Assembly (NCBI GenBank): GCA_963931865.1
Contig: OZ007514.1
Coordinates: 9,643,222-9,707,221 of the forward strand
DNA length: 64,000 nucleotides
DNA from: Axinella damicornis
Taxonomy: Eukaryota; Porifera; Demospongiae; Axinellida; Axinellidae
Direction of reading: 5' to 3'
A program made the position numbers and the translations under genes. The notes below the pieces were generated by a model that did no database searches, was not told the origin of the DNA, and saw nothing but the letters and a program-made list of their open reading frames with translations. The stretch's first letter is position 1. Each line of letters begins with the position of its first letter. Below, one piece after another: positions 1-11,469 of this stretch.

Positions 1-169
1 CCCCACCACATTAAACCCTGATGATCGGTATTGGGCAGGAACTTGCGTTTGTCGAGTTGTTGAGTTCCAGTTGAATTCCCATCATAACATTTATACTATA
101 AGTAGCCTCGCTCGCTTCGCTCGCTCAGCTACTCCCCCCTACATGAGTAATCCGGCGCCGGGACAGCTC

Positions 170-430
170 TCTGTGCAGAGCTGCTGCTCCCCGATTGCAT
201 CGATCCGCTTCGTGACTGCCGTTCCCCGTTTCCGTCCGCTTCAGCTTCTGCTCGCCGCTAGCTTGCCGCTTCGGCTGCTCTTCCCCGATTTCAACAGCTC
301 CCCAATTGCGTGCACTTCGGCTGCTGCTCCCCGATTGCTTCCGCTTCAACTGCAGCTCCCTGATTGCGGGTGCTTCGACTGCTGCTCCCCGACTGCGTCC
401 GCTTTGACTGCTGCTCCCCGATTGCATCCG
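170..430. repeat. Degenerate GC-rich tandem repeat
   Basis: Imperfect repeats of roughly 24-30 bases built on the phrase GCTGCTCCCCGATTG followed by CCGCTTC. The open frames on both strands here (about 130 and 100 codons) are low-complexity by-products of the repeat; I see no protein family in them. The flanks (1-170 and 430-618) show nothing else recognisable. Confidence 0.6.
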
Positions 431-618
431 CCGCTTGTAGCCTACTCACCTGATTACAGCCCACGCCTATAATGTTCTCGAGCATTCTTTGCGGAGTTCG
501 AGGTTCAGTAAATTGAAGTACGAAGGTCGCACGTCACTAGTCTAGTCCTGCCACGGGCCCCACAAACATCCCACTTCCGTCACACACACACGCACATTAA
601 AATCTTAATATATTGATA

Positions 619-1130
619 CACTCCGTCCACTCACCAAGGCTACTACTATACACTCCGTCCACTCACCAAGGCTACTACTATACACTCTGTCCACTCACCA
701 AGGCTACTACTATACACTCTGTCCACTCACCAAGGCTACTACTATACACTCTGTCCACTCACCAAGGCTACTACTATACACTCTGTCCACTCACCAAGGT
801 TACTACTATACACTCCGTCCACTCACCAAGGCTACTACTATACACTCTGTCCACTCACCAAGGCTACTACTATACACTCTGTCCACTCACCAAGGCTACT
901 ACTATACACTCTGTCCACTCACCGAGGCTACTACTATACACTCCGTCCACTCACCAAGGCTACTACTATACACTCCGTCCACTCACCAAGGCTACTACTA
1001 TACACTCCGTCCACTCACCAAGGCTACTACTATACACTCCGTCCACTCACCGAGGCTACTACTATACACTCCGTCCACTCACCAAGGCTACTACTATACA
1101 CTCCGTCCACTCACCAAGGCTACTACTACA
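619..1130. repeat. 32-bp minisatellite, array A (16 copies)
   Basis: Head-to-tail copies of a 32-base unit beginning CACTCCGTCCACTCACC and ending GGCTACTACTATA. 512 bases equals exactly 16 units. Units differ mainly by C or T at the sixth base and by CCAAGG versus CCGAGG. The unit has no stop in at least two forward frames, so long spurious open frames run through it. Confidence 0.95.
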
Positions 1131-1403
1131 AGTAATAAAAAACATTTAAAATGTAACAGGATGTAGGGATACCAGAACCGCAAAAAGTAAGGAAACAAGG
1201 TAGGGATGATCACACAAAACAGTGAAGTATACAACCCCCTACAGAGATCTTTTTCCATAATACGTGTATAATGATAAAAGATATGTAGGGGGATTGTATA
1301 CTTCACTGTTTTGTGTGATCATCCCTACCTTGTTTCCTTACTTTTTGCGGTTCTGGTATCCCTACATCCTGTTACATTTTAAATGTTTTTTATTACTTGT
1401 TTA
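1128..1403. repeat. Inverted repeat, about 130-bp arms (copy 1)
   Basis: The left arm starts ACAAGTAATAAAAAACATTT and the right arm ends with its reverse complement. The arms are nearly identical and separated by only a few bases around 1258-1268, so the stretch could fold into one long hairpin. The left arm begins exactly where the 32-bp array stops. It resembles a foldback element or MITE; no flanking duplication is obvious because the left flank is satellite. Confidence 0.85.
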
Positions 1404-2208
1404 TGTCATTTTTTTTAGCAGCAGGCGCATACATACTGGACTCTGGCATTTACACTGCCAGCAATGGCTGAAGAATCAGACCCAAGCATCTCAAAAGCCA
1501 ACCCTTTTCTGGATGGATACTAAGCCAGTGCTCCCTGAGCTGAAGTAGTGTAGGTAAAATAGCTATACCAGATAGTAGTAGTGACACATTGTTGAGTCTT
1601 TAGATAGGCATTCACCCCTCTCACAGAACACAGTCTAGTAACATATATACTATAGCACAGAGAATTCACCTCAGTCTAGTTACGGTAACACAACAGCGCA
1701 AGGCACTTCTAATTCAGCGATCTTGAATAATAATTACGTATCGTTGCTAAGTGATCGTTTAAGTGCGCATGCGTGCAAACATGAAAATGGCGTGACAAAT
1801 GAAGCCATAGTTATTGAGTGGGCAGCTGTAGCCGCCTGGTGAAGACTTGGAGGTTGCCAAAAAGCGATGGGCTGGTGCACTGCTCGGTGTAAAATGCTGC
1901 TGTTTCGTGCGAAAACCATCATGAGGGATTGAGGCGACGTTGAGCTAGCCCGTCTGAAAGAAAGAAGAAGAAGAAAGAAGAAAGAAAAACAATTTGCCCG
2001 TTTTGCGAGTACCTGGTGCGGTACTTTCGCGACGGTTTTTCGCGACGCGAGGAGTCTTGTTGGTCATGAAAACACTCGAAGATGAACGGTATGTGGTTAT
2101 AAAGGCTTATAAGTGTACCGTTTCTGAGATTTGGAGAGATTTTTTTGTATTAGCATATATTGCGTGTACGTCGTATCCCTACATACAGAGTCTACCGACT
2201 CTGTGATA
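1131..2208. repeat. Satellite spacer unit, copy 1 (about 1.08 kb)
   Basis: Unique-looking spacer between arrays A and B, repeated nearly base for base at 2503-3594. It contains a long inverted repeat at its left end, a purine-rich AGAAGAAAG stretch near 1960-1990, and a right end reading into the next array through ACTCTGTGATACACTC. The second copy differs by point changes and a few short indels. I find no convincing gene in it. Confidence 0.9.
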
Positions 2209-2502
2209 CACTCTCGGTCTGTCCACTCACCAAGGCTACTACTATACACTCCGTCCACTCACCAAGGCTACTACTATACACTCCGTCCACTCACCAAGGC
2301 TACTACTATACACTCCGTCCACTCACCAAGGCTACTACTATACACTCCGTCCACTCACCAAGGCTACTACTATACACTCCGTCCACTCACCGAGGCTACT
2401 ACTATACACTCCGTCCACTCACCAAGGCTACTACTATACACTCCGTCCACTCACCAAGGCTACTACTATACACTCCGTCCACTCACCAAGGCTACTACTA
2501 CA
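2209..2502. repeat. 32-bp minisatellite, array B (9 copies)
   Basis: Nine copies of the same 32-base unit as array A. The first copy carries a 6-base insertion (CACTCTCGGTCTGTCC in place of CACTCCGTCC), which accounts for the total of 294 bases. It again stops exactly at the inverted repeat of the next spacer. Confidence 0.95.
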
Positions 2503-2775
2503 AGTAATAAAAAACATTTAAAATGTAACAGGATGTAGGGATACCAGAACCGCAAAAAGTAAGGAAACAAGGTAGGGATGATCGCACAAAACAGTGAAGT
2601 ATACAACCCCCTACAGAGATCTTTTTCCATAATATGTGTATAATGAAAAGAGATATGTAGGGGGATTGTATACTTCACTGTTTTGTGTGATCATCCCTAC
2701 CTTGTTTCCTTACTTTTTGCGGTTCTGGTATCCCTACATCCTGTTACATTTTAAATGTTTTTTATTACTTGTTTA
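2500..2775. repeat. Inverted repeat, about 130-bp arms (copy 2)
   Basis: Same foldback structure as at 1128-1403, with arms 2500-2631 and about 2645-2775. The two copies differ by single bases in the arms and loop, so the arms have not stayed perfectly matched. Confidence 0.85.
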
Positions 2776-3594
2776 TGTCATTTTTTTTAGCAGCAGGCGC
2801 ATGCATACTGGACTCTGGCATTTACACTGCCAGCAATGGCTGAAGAATCAGACCCAAGCATCTCAAAAGCCAACCCTTTTCTGGATGGATACTAAGCCAG
2901 TGCTCCCTGAGCTGAAGTAGTATACATGTAGGTAAAATAGCTATACCAGATAGTAGTAGTGACACATTGTTGAGTCTTTAGATAGGCATTCACCCCTCTC
3001 ACAGAACACAGTCTAGTAACATATATAGCACAGAGAATTTACCTCAGTCTGAGTCTAGTTACGGTAACACAACAGCGCAATTAAGGCACTTCTAATTCAG
3101 CGATCTTGAATAATAATTACGTATCGTTGCTAAGTGATCGTTTAAGTGCGCATGCGTACAAACATGAAAATGGCGTGACAAATGAAGCCATAGTTGTTGA
3201 GTGGGCAGCTGTAGCCGCCTGGTGAAGACCTGGAGGTTGCCAAAAAGCGATGGGCTGGTGCACTGCTCGGTGTGAAATGCTGCTGTTTCGTGCGAAAACC
3301 ATCATGAGGGATTGAGGCGACGTTGAGCTAGCCCGTCTGAAAGAAAGAAGAAAGAAGAAGAAGAAGAAAGAAAAACAATTTGCCCGTTTTGCGAGTACCT
3401 GGTGGGGTACTTTCGCGACGGTTTTTCGCGACGCGAGGAGTCTTGTTGGTCATGAAAACACTCAAAGATGAACGGTATGTGGTTATAAAGGCTTATAAGT
3501 GTACCGTTTCTGAGATTTGGAGAGATTTTTTTGTATTAGCATATATTGCGTGTACGTCGTATCCCTACATACAGAGTCTACCGACTCTGTGATA
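2503..3594. repeat. Satellite spacer unit, copy 2 (about 1.09 kb)
   Basis: Second copy of the 1131-2208 spacer, in the same orientation and position relative to the 32-bp arrays. Together with its array it forms a second period of a higher-order repeat. Confidence 0.9.
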
Positions 3595-4684
3595 CACTCC
3601 GTCCACTCACCAAGGCTACTACTATACACTCTGTCCACTCACCAAGGCTACTACTATACACTCCGTCCACTCACCAAGGCTACTACTATACACTCTGTCC
3701 ACTCACCAAGGCTACTACTATACACTCCGTCCACTCACCAAGGCTACTACTATACACTCCGTCCACTCACCAAGGCTACTACTATACACTCCGTCCACTC
3801 ACCAAGGCTACTACTATACACTCTGTCCACTCACCAAGGCTACTACTATACACTCTGTCCACTCACCAAGGCTACTACTATACACTCCGTCCACTCACCA
3901 AGACTACTACTATACACTCCGTCCACTCACCAAGGCTACTACTATACACTCTGTCCACTCACCAAGGCTACTACTATACACTCCGTCCACTCACCAAGGC
4001 TACTACTATACACTCCGTCCACTCACCAAGGCTACTACTATACACTCCGTCCACTCACCAAGGCTACTACTATACACTCCGTCCACTCACCAAGGCTACT
4101 ACTATACACTCCGTCCACTCACCAAGGCTACTACTATACACTCCGTCCACTCACCAAGGCTACTACTATACACTCTGTCCACTCACCAAGGCTACTACTA
4201 TACACTCCGTCCACTCACCAAGGCTACTACTATACACTCCGTCCACTCACCAAGGCTACTACTATACACTCCGTCCACTCACCAAGGCTACTACTATACA
4301 CTCTGTCCACTCACCGAGGCTACTACTATACACTCCGTCCACTCACCAAGGCTACTACTATACACTCCGTCCACTCACCAAGGCTACTACTATACACTCC
4401 GTCCACTCACCAAGGCTACTACTATACACTCCGTCCACTCACCAAGGCTACTACTATACACTCCGTCCACTCACCAAGGCTACTACTATACACTCCGTCC
4501 ACTCACCAAGGCTACTACTATACACTCCGTCCACTCACCAAGGCTACTACTATACACTCCGTCCACTCACCAAGGCTACTACTATACACTCTCGGTCTGT
4601 CCACTCACCAAGGCTACTACTATACACTCCGTCCACTCACCAAGGCTACTACTATACACTCCGTCCACTCACCAAGGCTACTCC
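3595..4684. repeat. 32-bp minisatellite, array C (about 34 copies)
   Basis: Largest array of the 32-base unit. The third unit from the end carries the same 6-base insertion seen in the first unit of array B, so the arrays share recent history. The array ends abruptly at 4684 and is not followed by another spacer; 4684-5120 looks like ordinary non-coding sequence. Open frames of up to 473 codons run through it but encode only the satellite translated in 32-residue cycles. Confidence 0.95.
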
Positions 4685-5123
4685 AACACCGAGCAAGAAG
4701 CCAGATTTCAGTGCAATCTTCCACTTTGGGTCATCCACCTGGACCAGTAAGAAACCAGAGAGGTCAATATGGTTCAAGAGACAGCATTTATGAGACAGTG
4801 CCTATAATTACTCTTATTACCGTTCTTCCCAGTTGCAATGCTGCACCATTTAGCCTCGTTCCCAGAAGAAGAAAAAAATTTATGAGACAATGCTGGGGTC
4901 TTACTGTGACATTGTTGTTTGAACTGCTCTGTACGTAAGTTTGGTGCATGTAAGTTTTATCCAAGTTTCAGCACGTACTCCAGTGTTTCATATTCAAGAG
5001 GGGGTGAAATTGTAGCGCGGCAAAGTACATGTAAAGGGGTGGGTGGGGTGGAGGCGAGGCATGAGTTGTCTTGCATACACTCTTGGGTATCTTTCAAGGG
5101 GGAGGGGGGCAGCAAAGATTCAA

Positions 5124-5124
<1 letters not shown>

Positions 5125-5153
<29 letters not shown>
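5125..5153. repeat. Poly-C tract (29 C)
   Basis: Uninterrupted run of about 29 C. It is one of roughly eleven long pure G or C runs in the window. Confidence 0.9.
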
Positions 5154-5155
<2 letters not shown>

Positions 5156-5252
5156 ATAAAATCCTGCACTCTCATAATAGTTTGTGCAGTGCATGACCTT
5201 GTGGCATCACACTATTGTTGCATTCTCTTGATTGTCTGACACGTCAGCATAT

Positions 5253-5808
5253 TACCGTAGCGTCCCGTTAATACACCCCCTTGTTTTGTACACTACATCC
5301 AGCCCAAAGAGGGGAGGGGGCGTATTTTCGAGTACGCAATTAGTCTCAATTATAGGCCCCTTCAAAACGTTTTGCTACATTTATGACACAGCCAAGGTTC
5401 ATGTTCACAGTTACAAAAGTACAAACAATCGCCAGTACTGTTCGTGGTCATCATGCATGGTCTCCCTACATCAGCGAGAAGAGCTGCCACTTCAGGGCCA
5501 TAACATTCACGACGACTTCGCTGTAGCCATCCTCAAGAACAGCAATACTGTCGGTCATGAACCACGGAACATTTCCTGGTATTTCCTGTGGAAGAGTGGC
5601 AGCGAGATGACTTGTACCGTCGGTGTCAATGGTGACTACTTGATCTGAGAGATGATCTGCAAAGTTGCACACGTGTAGGCTAGATATCCCAGAAGAAGCT
5701 CACCAGGGATGCGTTATAACGAGTCAAACCACCCTGTGCAGGAACGTGGGCGAAAAAGAGGGGGAGGGCGTATTTTCGAAGGGGGCATATTAGCGGGACA
5801 CTATGGTA
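5253..5808. mobile_element. TIR element with HIRAN-like fragment, copy 1
   Basis: Terminal inverted repeats begin TACCGTAG.GTCCCGTTAATA at the left and end TAGCGGGACACTATGGTA at the right, with TA dinucleotides at the borders. The same element in opposite orientation occupies 51214-51779. The interior keeps a short open stretch related to HIRAN-like domains (see 5457-5648). The small size, TIRs and TA target suggest a non-autonomous element mobilised in trans. Confidence 0.8.
5457..5648 (+). pseudogene. HIRAN-like domain fragment inside TIR element
   Basis: An open stretch of about 63 codons contains DDFAVAILKN, VGHEPRNIS and WYFLWKSGS. This pattern (D.FAVA...VGH.P..IS..WYFL) is like that of HIRAN-type domains that recur in invertebrate genomes. 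It is short and lacks the domain's front part (normally ending in a REP.N motif), so I read it as a captured or decayed coding fragment. The second copy at 51371-51589 keeps the same words with a few substitutions, so it was part of the element before it spread. The HIRAN assignment is from memory of the motif order and not certain. Confidence 0.5.
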
Positions 5809-5900
5809 TACGGTTCGCTGTATCATGTCATTGGTTGATGCTTTCCATTTCTTACTCTCGTTCCAAGACCTTCATCCAGCGCGTATACCGCTTCCAGTAT

Positions 5901-6290
5901 TACCGTAGTGTACGTATCAAGCGCCCACCACGTATCAAGCGCCCACCCCCCTCTTCGCGCGAAAGTTACTGCACAGGGTCCAAAAGCAGTGTAGTAAGGG
6001 CCCACCCATCACAAGAGGATTTCTTAAGCTCTGGGCAAGGTTGCGCATTCAGAAAGGCCGATTTACAGTCAACTACGGCGAGCTTGAAGACGCGCGATCA
6101 ATTTCTATGCGTGCAAAATGGACTTAGATATTCATAGCCGGTCATTGATATTCACAGCTTACCGCAGCGCTTGTTGTTTATACAGGCTGAATGGTGGGCG
6201 GATACTACATGCCTAAGTACTCTGAGTACGCATCTAGCGCCCACCCCCCTGTTCAGCGGGATTCTATTGACCCTGACCGCCGGGATTAGT
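5901..6290. mobile_element. TACCGTA-ended MITE, copy 1 (right end lost)
   Basis: Starts TACCGTAGTGTACGTATCAA and contains GCGCCCACC repeats. It matches 37995-38411 over most of its length, including AGGGTCCAAAAGCAGTGTAG and GTGGGCGGATACTACATGCC. The right end diverges near 6290, whereas the second copy keeps the right terminus ending CTACTACGGTA. Confidence 0.75.
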
Positions 6291-6299
6291 TGGGTCTGG

Positions 6300-7970
6300 G
6301 ACCGAGACTGATTTCCTACAATCATGTATATTCAGGGAAGTCAGGCTATCATCGTTGTACAAAGATTCGGCCTGAGTTGTCTTCTATATAATTGGATCAT
6401 TGAAGATCCTATTTACCCCTTTGTAACATATACGTATTGTAACTAGAGATGCTCAATCCATTCAAGCCACAAACACATCCATGAATCAATATTCTTGGCA
6501 TCAACTGTGGATGGTTGAATCATGCACAGTAATCTGACGTTTGATGGCAGCCCTTGAAGCATTGGCTGTTAACAAACAGGTGGTGGACTTCTTGATTGCT
6601 CCGGTAAAACCGTGGTTGAAGAAGTTGGAAGGTTCATAGACTCTATGAAGGGGTGTCATATCCTACGAACCTTGTTCCTAGGTGCAGGTTGCTATGATGC
6701 TTCAAGAAATATGTTGAGCACCTGCTGGTCAACAATGGCAATCCATCGCAGCTGCCTTCCATGACTTGCCGTATTTACGCCCTATCTCAACTACCACCAT
6801 AATACAACTATGGCACATTTTCATAGTCTAAATAGTGCCCACCCTAAATTTCTGAGGGGGAAATTGTTGGTGCCCTCTAACTGCCAAACTAAACATTCTT
6901 TAGGCTTCAAAATCGGAGGCTTTACTAACTTAACTACCCTATTATGTGCCAAAAGAATCAGATTGCCAGCCCCCTAATTGGGCGGGCTCAATTTAGACCT
7001 ATGAAAATGTGCCACTATCAATCATCATAGTGATACAGTCATGTAGCAGTACTGTCATTCAACACTTCTGTACATATAATCTTTCGTCGGTTTATGCAAC
7101 AAACGTAGTCCTGAAGACACAGTTCCAGAAGACCAACACGAAGCTCCGTAAGACCTAAACAAAGCCCCGGAAGATCCGTAAGTGGAGCTGCAACGTTTTT
7201 CAGAAACGTACGTACACGTAAATAAAAATTAAACCTAGCGCTCTTCAGAAGAAGACTTCCGTTTGAAGACGCTTTTCGATTCTCGGAAGAAGTCTTCCGG
7301 TTTTCAGAAGCCTTCCGATTGTGGCGAAGCTGCACTGCAAATGCATGCAGGAAAGGCATTCCGAATGTCAGCGTCAACTTAAAGGCACATAGAGCATCTG
7401 ACCAGAAGACCCATCTTAGTATCTATGACATGGCAACACTATAACACGTAGCTCCAAGATAAACACAGCTAAAACTGCCTGTATGAACTTCAGCAACAAC
7501 ATACGGCTGAATACGTACTTGACCTGTACGTTATTCAGTTGCGCTCTCACCAGTGAGGAGTTGCTTCGACTCTTCTGTCTCTCCATTAGTGGCCACTGCC
7601 TCTGCTTGCACAGTGGGTGCTGCGGGCTTCTGAAACCTCTGAATAGACATCAAGTAGAACTGCTTCACTACACGACGCTTAATCCTACGGGGAAAGGAAG
7701 ACGTGGGAGGAGTTGACAGGTACAACACAGAAAATGGCTACAGGTATATGTATACATATCCAGTCTCAGAGGCATTCCAGATAATTATTAATTCCAAGAG
7801 CTTATGGGGAAAAGGAGCGTTGAACTCAAACATAAACTGCCCGGTGCTCTGAACATTCCTTGACACACTGTGTACAGCGTGCACCCTGACATGTCACATC
7901 ACTCTGCGTAATGTAATCATAATCATGGACTCGGACTTTGTGAACCTCTGAGAACAGATGTATCAGCATG
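6300..7970. other. No recognisable gene
   Basis: About 1.7 kb without a coding signature. Around 7230-7330 there is a short degenerate repeat of the type GAAGACTTCCG / CTTCCG..TTTCAGAAG. Open frames here are short and match nothing I recognise. Confidence 0.5.
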
Positions 7971-7977
7971 GCGTAGA

Positions 7978-8744
7978 TCCGCCAAAGACCAGACAGCCCT
8001 CACTATCGCGCAGTTATTGACAGAGCAGATAATGTCACGACATGGGGTGCCGGCAGAACTGCTGTCCAACACAGGAGCTGCCTTTCTGTTGCGGCTGATG
8101 GGAGAAGTCTATTTCTCTGATCCACAAGGCCAATTGAATACAACTGCCTACCATCCACAGACAGATGGCCTTGTTGAGCACTTCAATCACACCCTCATTA
8201 ACATGCCCAAAACTGTGGAACAAGGTGGTCGCGATTGGGCGATTGCGACACTCGATTGCCCTATGTTATGTTTGCCTACAGGACAAGCCTGCAGCAGTCC
8301 ACAGTGGATTCTCCCTTCTTTCTGCTCTATGGACACGCCTTCCAACTGAAGCTGCCCTATCTCATCCACAGAGGTGATACCCTATCGATGTGGATGACTA
8401 CAAATGTGAAGTGATGACAACGATGTCAGATACGTGGGAGTTGGCCCGCAGGAATATCGGAAAAGCACAGAACCAACAAAAGAGACAGCATGATCGTTCA
8501 TCTCACTCTGTGAAGTTTACTGTTGGTGATCATGTCTTTGTGCCATAGGCTACATCAACCAAAGCCTACAAGTTTGCAAGGCCTTTTCATGGGCCCTATC
8601 GTGTCCTGAAGACCTATGACAATGGGGTAGAAGTGTGCCCAGTTGATAGACCCCAGTCACCAGCAATTCCAGTCGCCCTGAATCGTGTTCGACATTGCCC
8701 AGTACAACTGTCCACTGAATTTTGGCCCTATTCCAAACTAACAA
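7978..8744 (+). pseudogene. Ty3/Gypsy integrase relic
   Basis: Reads as the core and C-terminal part of a retrotransposon integrase. In order it shows RHGVPAELLS, GAAF, AYHPQTDGLVE.FN, GGRDW, a DSPFFLLYG-like stretch in another frame near 8305, and a tail with KFTVGDHVFVP followed by FHGPYRVL. AYHPQTDG..E is the signature around the catalytic glutamate, which is present. The second catalytic Asp is replaced (LLSNTGAAF where LLSD is usual). The reading shifts frame several times and has an in-frame TAG right after DHVFVP at about 8548. No LTRs, reverse transcriptase or gag were found beside it. It is an old, dead fragment. Confidence 0.85.
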
Positions 8745-9001
8745 GTCACAGTGGTGCCTGAAACAGATCGACCCGATGATGATGTATCCGAGTCAGAGTT
8801 GGAGCCCATTACCAAAAAACTCCAAATCAACCCATACCAAACACGCCATCTGACCAGTGTCTGGGCCAATCGGCTATGCACCCTCATGCCTTGGAAGACC
8901 TTTGCAGTACCGCACAAACGCCAATTTGCCTTTCACACTTTTACGTAATGGCTTCTTGCCGTACAAGGTAGAAGTTTGGGACCTGTGACTATCTACTAGT
9001 T

Positions 9002-9587
9002 TAGCCTCGAACCCAGGCGCGGAGGAGGGGGAACGAGCGCCTGGTAGCCACTGTTTGCTCATGCGCTTAATTTCCCAACATTCCGGGAATCCCGGATAAG
9101 ACTGCGTCATTCCCGTGGCTCGTTGACGTCAGATACGTGTTCGTAACCATATCACAATCGTATTTTGTCAATAATGGCGACTTTATTCAAGATCTAGACA
9201 AGGCTGTTTCGTACCTTCAACGACTTGGGTGTGCAGCGAAGACGCTCGAACCAGAGCAGAGGGCATCTTTGAAGTGAGTATATGAAGAGACTCTGTCTAC
9301 GCACTGGTTTTGGTAAGTCATCGTGTTATACCGTTCGTGTTTGATGTGAAGCTTGCCCGAGATGACAGCGTAGTCATTGTAGTCTCATCCCTCATGGCAC
9401 CAAGTTCCAAACGTGAGAGTAGCTGCGATCATGTCTTCGTGGTTTCGGTGTGTGGTATCGTTTACACTCGGAAGTTTTGCGACGTCATCTGCATAAATCC
9501 ACGTGGTTTTACGTAATAATTAAGCGCATGCGCAAACAGTGGATACCAGGCGCTCTTTCCCCTCCTCCGCGCCTGGGTTCGAGGCTA
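9002..9587. mobile_element. Mutator-like (MULE) element carrying helicase sequence
   Basis: Terminal inverted repeats of about 75 bases: the left arm starts TAGCCTCGAACCCAGGCGCG and the right arm is its near-perfect reverse complement, both reaching the ATGCGCTTAATT block. Flanks are CTACTAGTT at the left and CTACTAGTT at the right (after one extra C), a 9-base target duplication typical of Mutator-type elements. The interior carries two segments resembling a RecQ-type helicase (9179-9273 and 9300-9399), with a splice-donor-like GTGAGT between them. This is the layout of a Pack-MULE. No transposase is present. Confidence 0.75.
9179..9399 (+). pseudogene. RecQ-like helicase fragment inside MULE element
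   Basis: Two pieces in helicase order. The first, 9179-9273, reads DFIQDLDKAV, then LGCAAKTLEPEQRASL, the 'x-PEQ' Q-motif style start of RecQ-like proteins, and ends at a GTGAGT donor. The second, from 9300, reads RTGFGKSSCY, a Walker A (usually PTG.GKS), then in a shifted frame PFVFDVKL and VVIVVSSLMA, matching motif Ia (VV.SPL..LM). The frame change between CY and PFVFD and the SSLMA in place of SPL.. show it is not functional. RecQ-like copies are common in invertebrate genomes, but the subfamily cannot be told here. Confidence 0.6.
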
Positions 9588-10565
9588 CCTACTAGTTCTG
9601 CTAGGGCGGGCATGCTGAGTTCGATGCTCCTTCGCTGGCTCATGCACTCCTGTTTACGCAAATGGGCTTACTACCAGCCTTGTAGGATCTCCAATTCACT
9701 ACAAATCACTAAAATTAAATATAGTGACCTTAAGGTATACATAATAGTGCATACTGAAACAACAAGTACAGTGGACCTCGCTTCAAGCTAGACAACGATA
9801 TCGTTCCACTTACATCTCCTCTCTCCTCAGGGTCTCCTTCCTCTTGGCTGACACACTGTACAACACCTGTTAGTTATAGCAAAACATGAAAGAATAGTCA
9901 AAGTCACAAATTGAGAGAACCTCTATAAGGAAGCAGGTGTTTCTAATAACTGTCCGCCAACTAGAGTGTATTCACGGAACATTTACCCAGTATGCCATGT
10001 GTTGCACAGTACAGTCCTAGCGCACCATGCGGCCGATGATGTGCTAACTACATGTACCACGACATGTGATTTCATATACAATGTCATGTATGATGACTGT
10101 AAATGCCTTAGCTACCGTAGCTGCTCGAAGCTATTTTGTTTTGGCTGATAGACAGGCAGAGACAGATGCGAAGGCATTGCTTCACCCTTGCTGCGTATGC
10201 GTGCATGGTGTAATTAGCATCAAGGTTCTCCCCCTCCCCCACCACGAAATGGGAGGAGATCGACACAAAGGAAGAGGAGGGGGACATGGAAGAGTTCAGC
10301 CGTATGCTTCGCTGCTTTAGTAATAACACCAAAATTAATATTCACACAGTCATGATCTGGATCGTTTGCATAGCCAACAGAATGCTTAATGGAGACCACT
10401 AACGATCTGTGAGCTGTTGGTGATATCACTCCTAGCCATTATCTCTTAAGCTTAATGCATACAGGACGATCGTACTCTTTTGTGCAACTCTTCTTCACCA
10501 CCAATTACCAGAAAGTATCATCATTTTAAAGCTAGCTACAAGGGAAGCAGTTGGCTTCTCGTAAG

Positions 10566-10599
10566 TACCATAGTCTCCCTCTAAAACACCCCTTTCGAA

Positions 10600-10632
<33 letters not shown>

Positions 10633-10730
10633 TTCAACCCCCAAGATACTGTAGGGTAGTTCGACTCCTTCAAACACCCCGTGGTGAGCATCTTCTAGAA
10701 TATGTGAACTACACATGTGTAGTATAATAT
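10566..10730. mobile_element. Relic end of the HIRAN-carrying TIR element
   Basis: The sequence starting TACCATAGTCTCCCTCTAA and the later GGTGAGCATCTTCTAGAATAT match the left end of the 51214-51779 copy (TACCGTAGTGTCCC and GGTGAGCATCTTCTGGAATAT). The two halves are interrupted by a pure C run of about 30 at 10603-10632, which may be expansion of the C-rich stretch already present in the element. Confidence 0.6.
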
Positions 10731-11096
10731 TCCGTGCATTATTTGTTAGCTAACTACTTTACAACGCCACTTTGAAGTTTATCCATAGTTGACCAGTAAA
10801 CAAAGTTGTATAAGCCTGCCATAGTGTTTTCGTTTCCCCTGAAGACGTACACACGTCAGAATCACACAGTCTTCATCTCCAGTCGCCACTAGCACTGACG
10901 ATGCATGTTTTCTTGCTGCCAATCTTCGGTTACTAGTACCAGCTGACTTGGGAAGTTGGGTAACGTCTTGTGGTGCATGACCAATGTTGTTGCTGTTCGT
11001 CCGCATAGCTATACATACAGCAAAGTTGGTTTTCAATCTCACTGTGTCCTCACATTTGTGGGGGTGACTTAACTCAAAGTAGTATGCAAAATGGGG

Positions 11097-11122
11097 TGGG
11101 GGGGTGGGGGGGGGGGGGGGGG
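11097..11122. repeat. Poly-G tract
   Basis: G-rich run with one T interruption, 18-20 consecutive G. The surrounding 10.75-11.45 kb holds no recognisable gene. Confidence 0.85.
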
Positions 11123-11469
11123 TACATGTGTTATTAGCAGATGACTATGGTAAGAGGATCAGGATATATTGATAGTTCGCCCTTTGAAACGTGCTTGCAA
11201 GTCCACTAGCAGGCTAAGCGCTTCAGCAATCATAGCTATGTTGCACCTGCCATGGATCAATGGATCAACAATGAGGTCCGGTACCAATTCACAACTTCCT
11301 ATAACTATCATGACCACACGGACACTCCTGATTCCTCATTCTCTACTCTGTGCTATGCTAAACAGCATTAGTGCTACTCACGTAACCCTCAACGAATCAG
11401 ACGCTCCAGAATCTATCACATAATGGAGCATTAAATCGCTTATTGCACACTTTAGTGTGCATTATGATA

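Noticed and set aside
619..4684. Possible CRISPR-like array of 32-bp repeats
   Set aside because: Units are contiguous with no variable spacers, and the genome is eukaryotic.
3517..4938. 473-codon open frame, the longest in the window
   Set aside because: It is the 32-bp satellite translated; residues cycle every 32 positions, several frames are open at once, and the same happens in arrays A and B.
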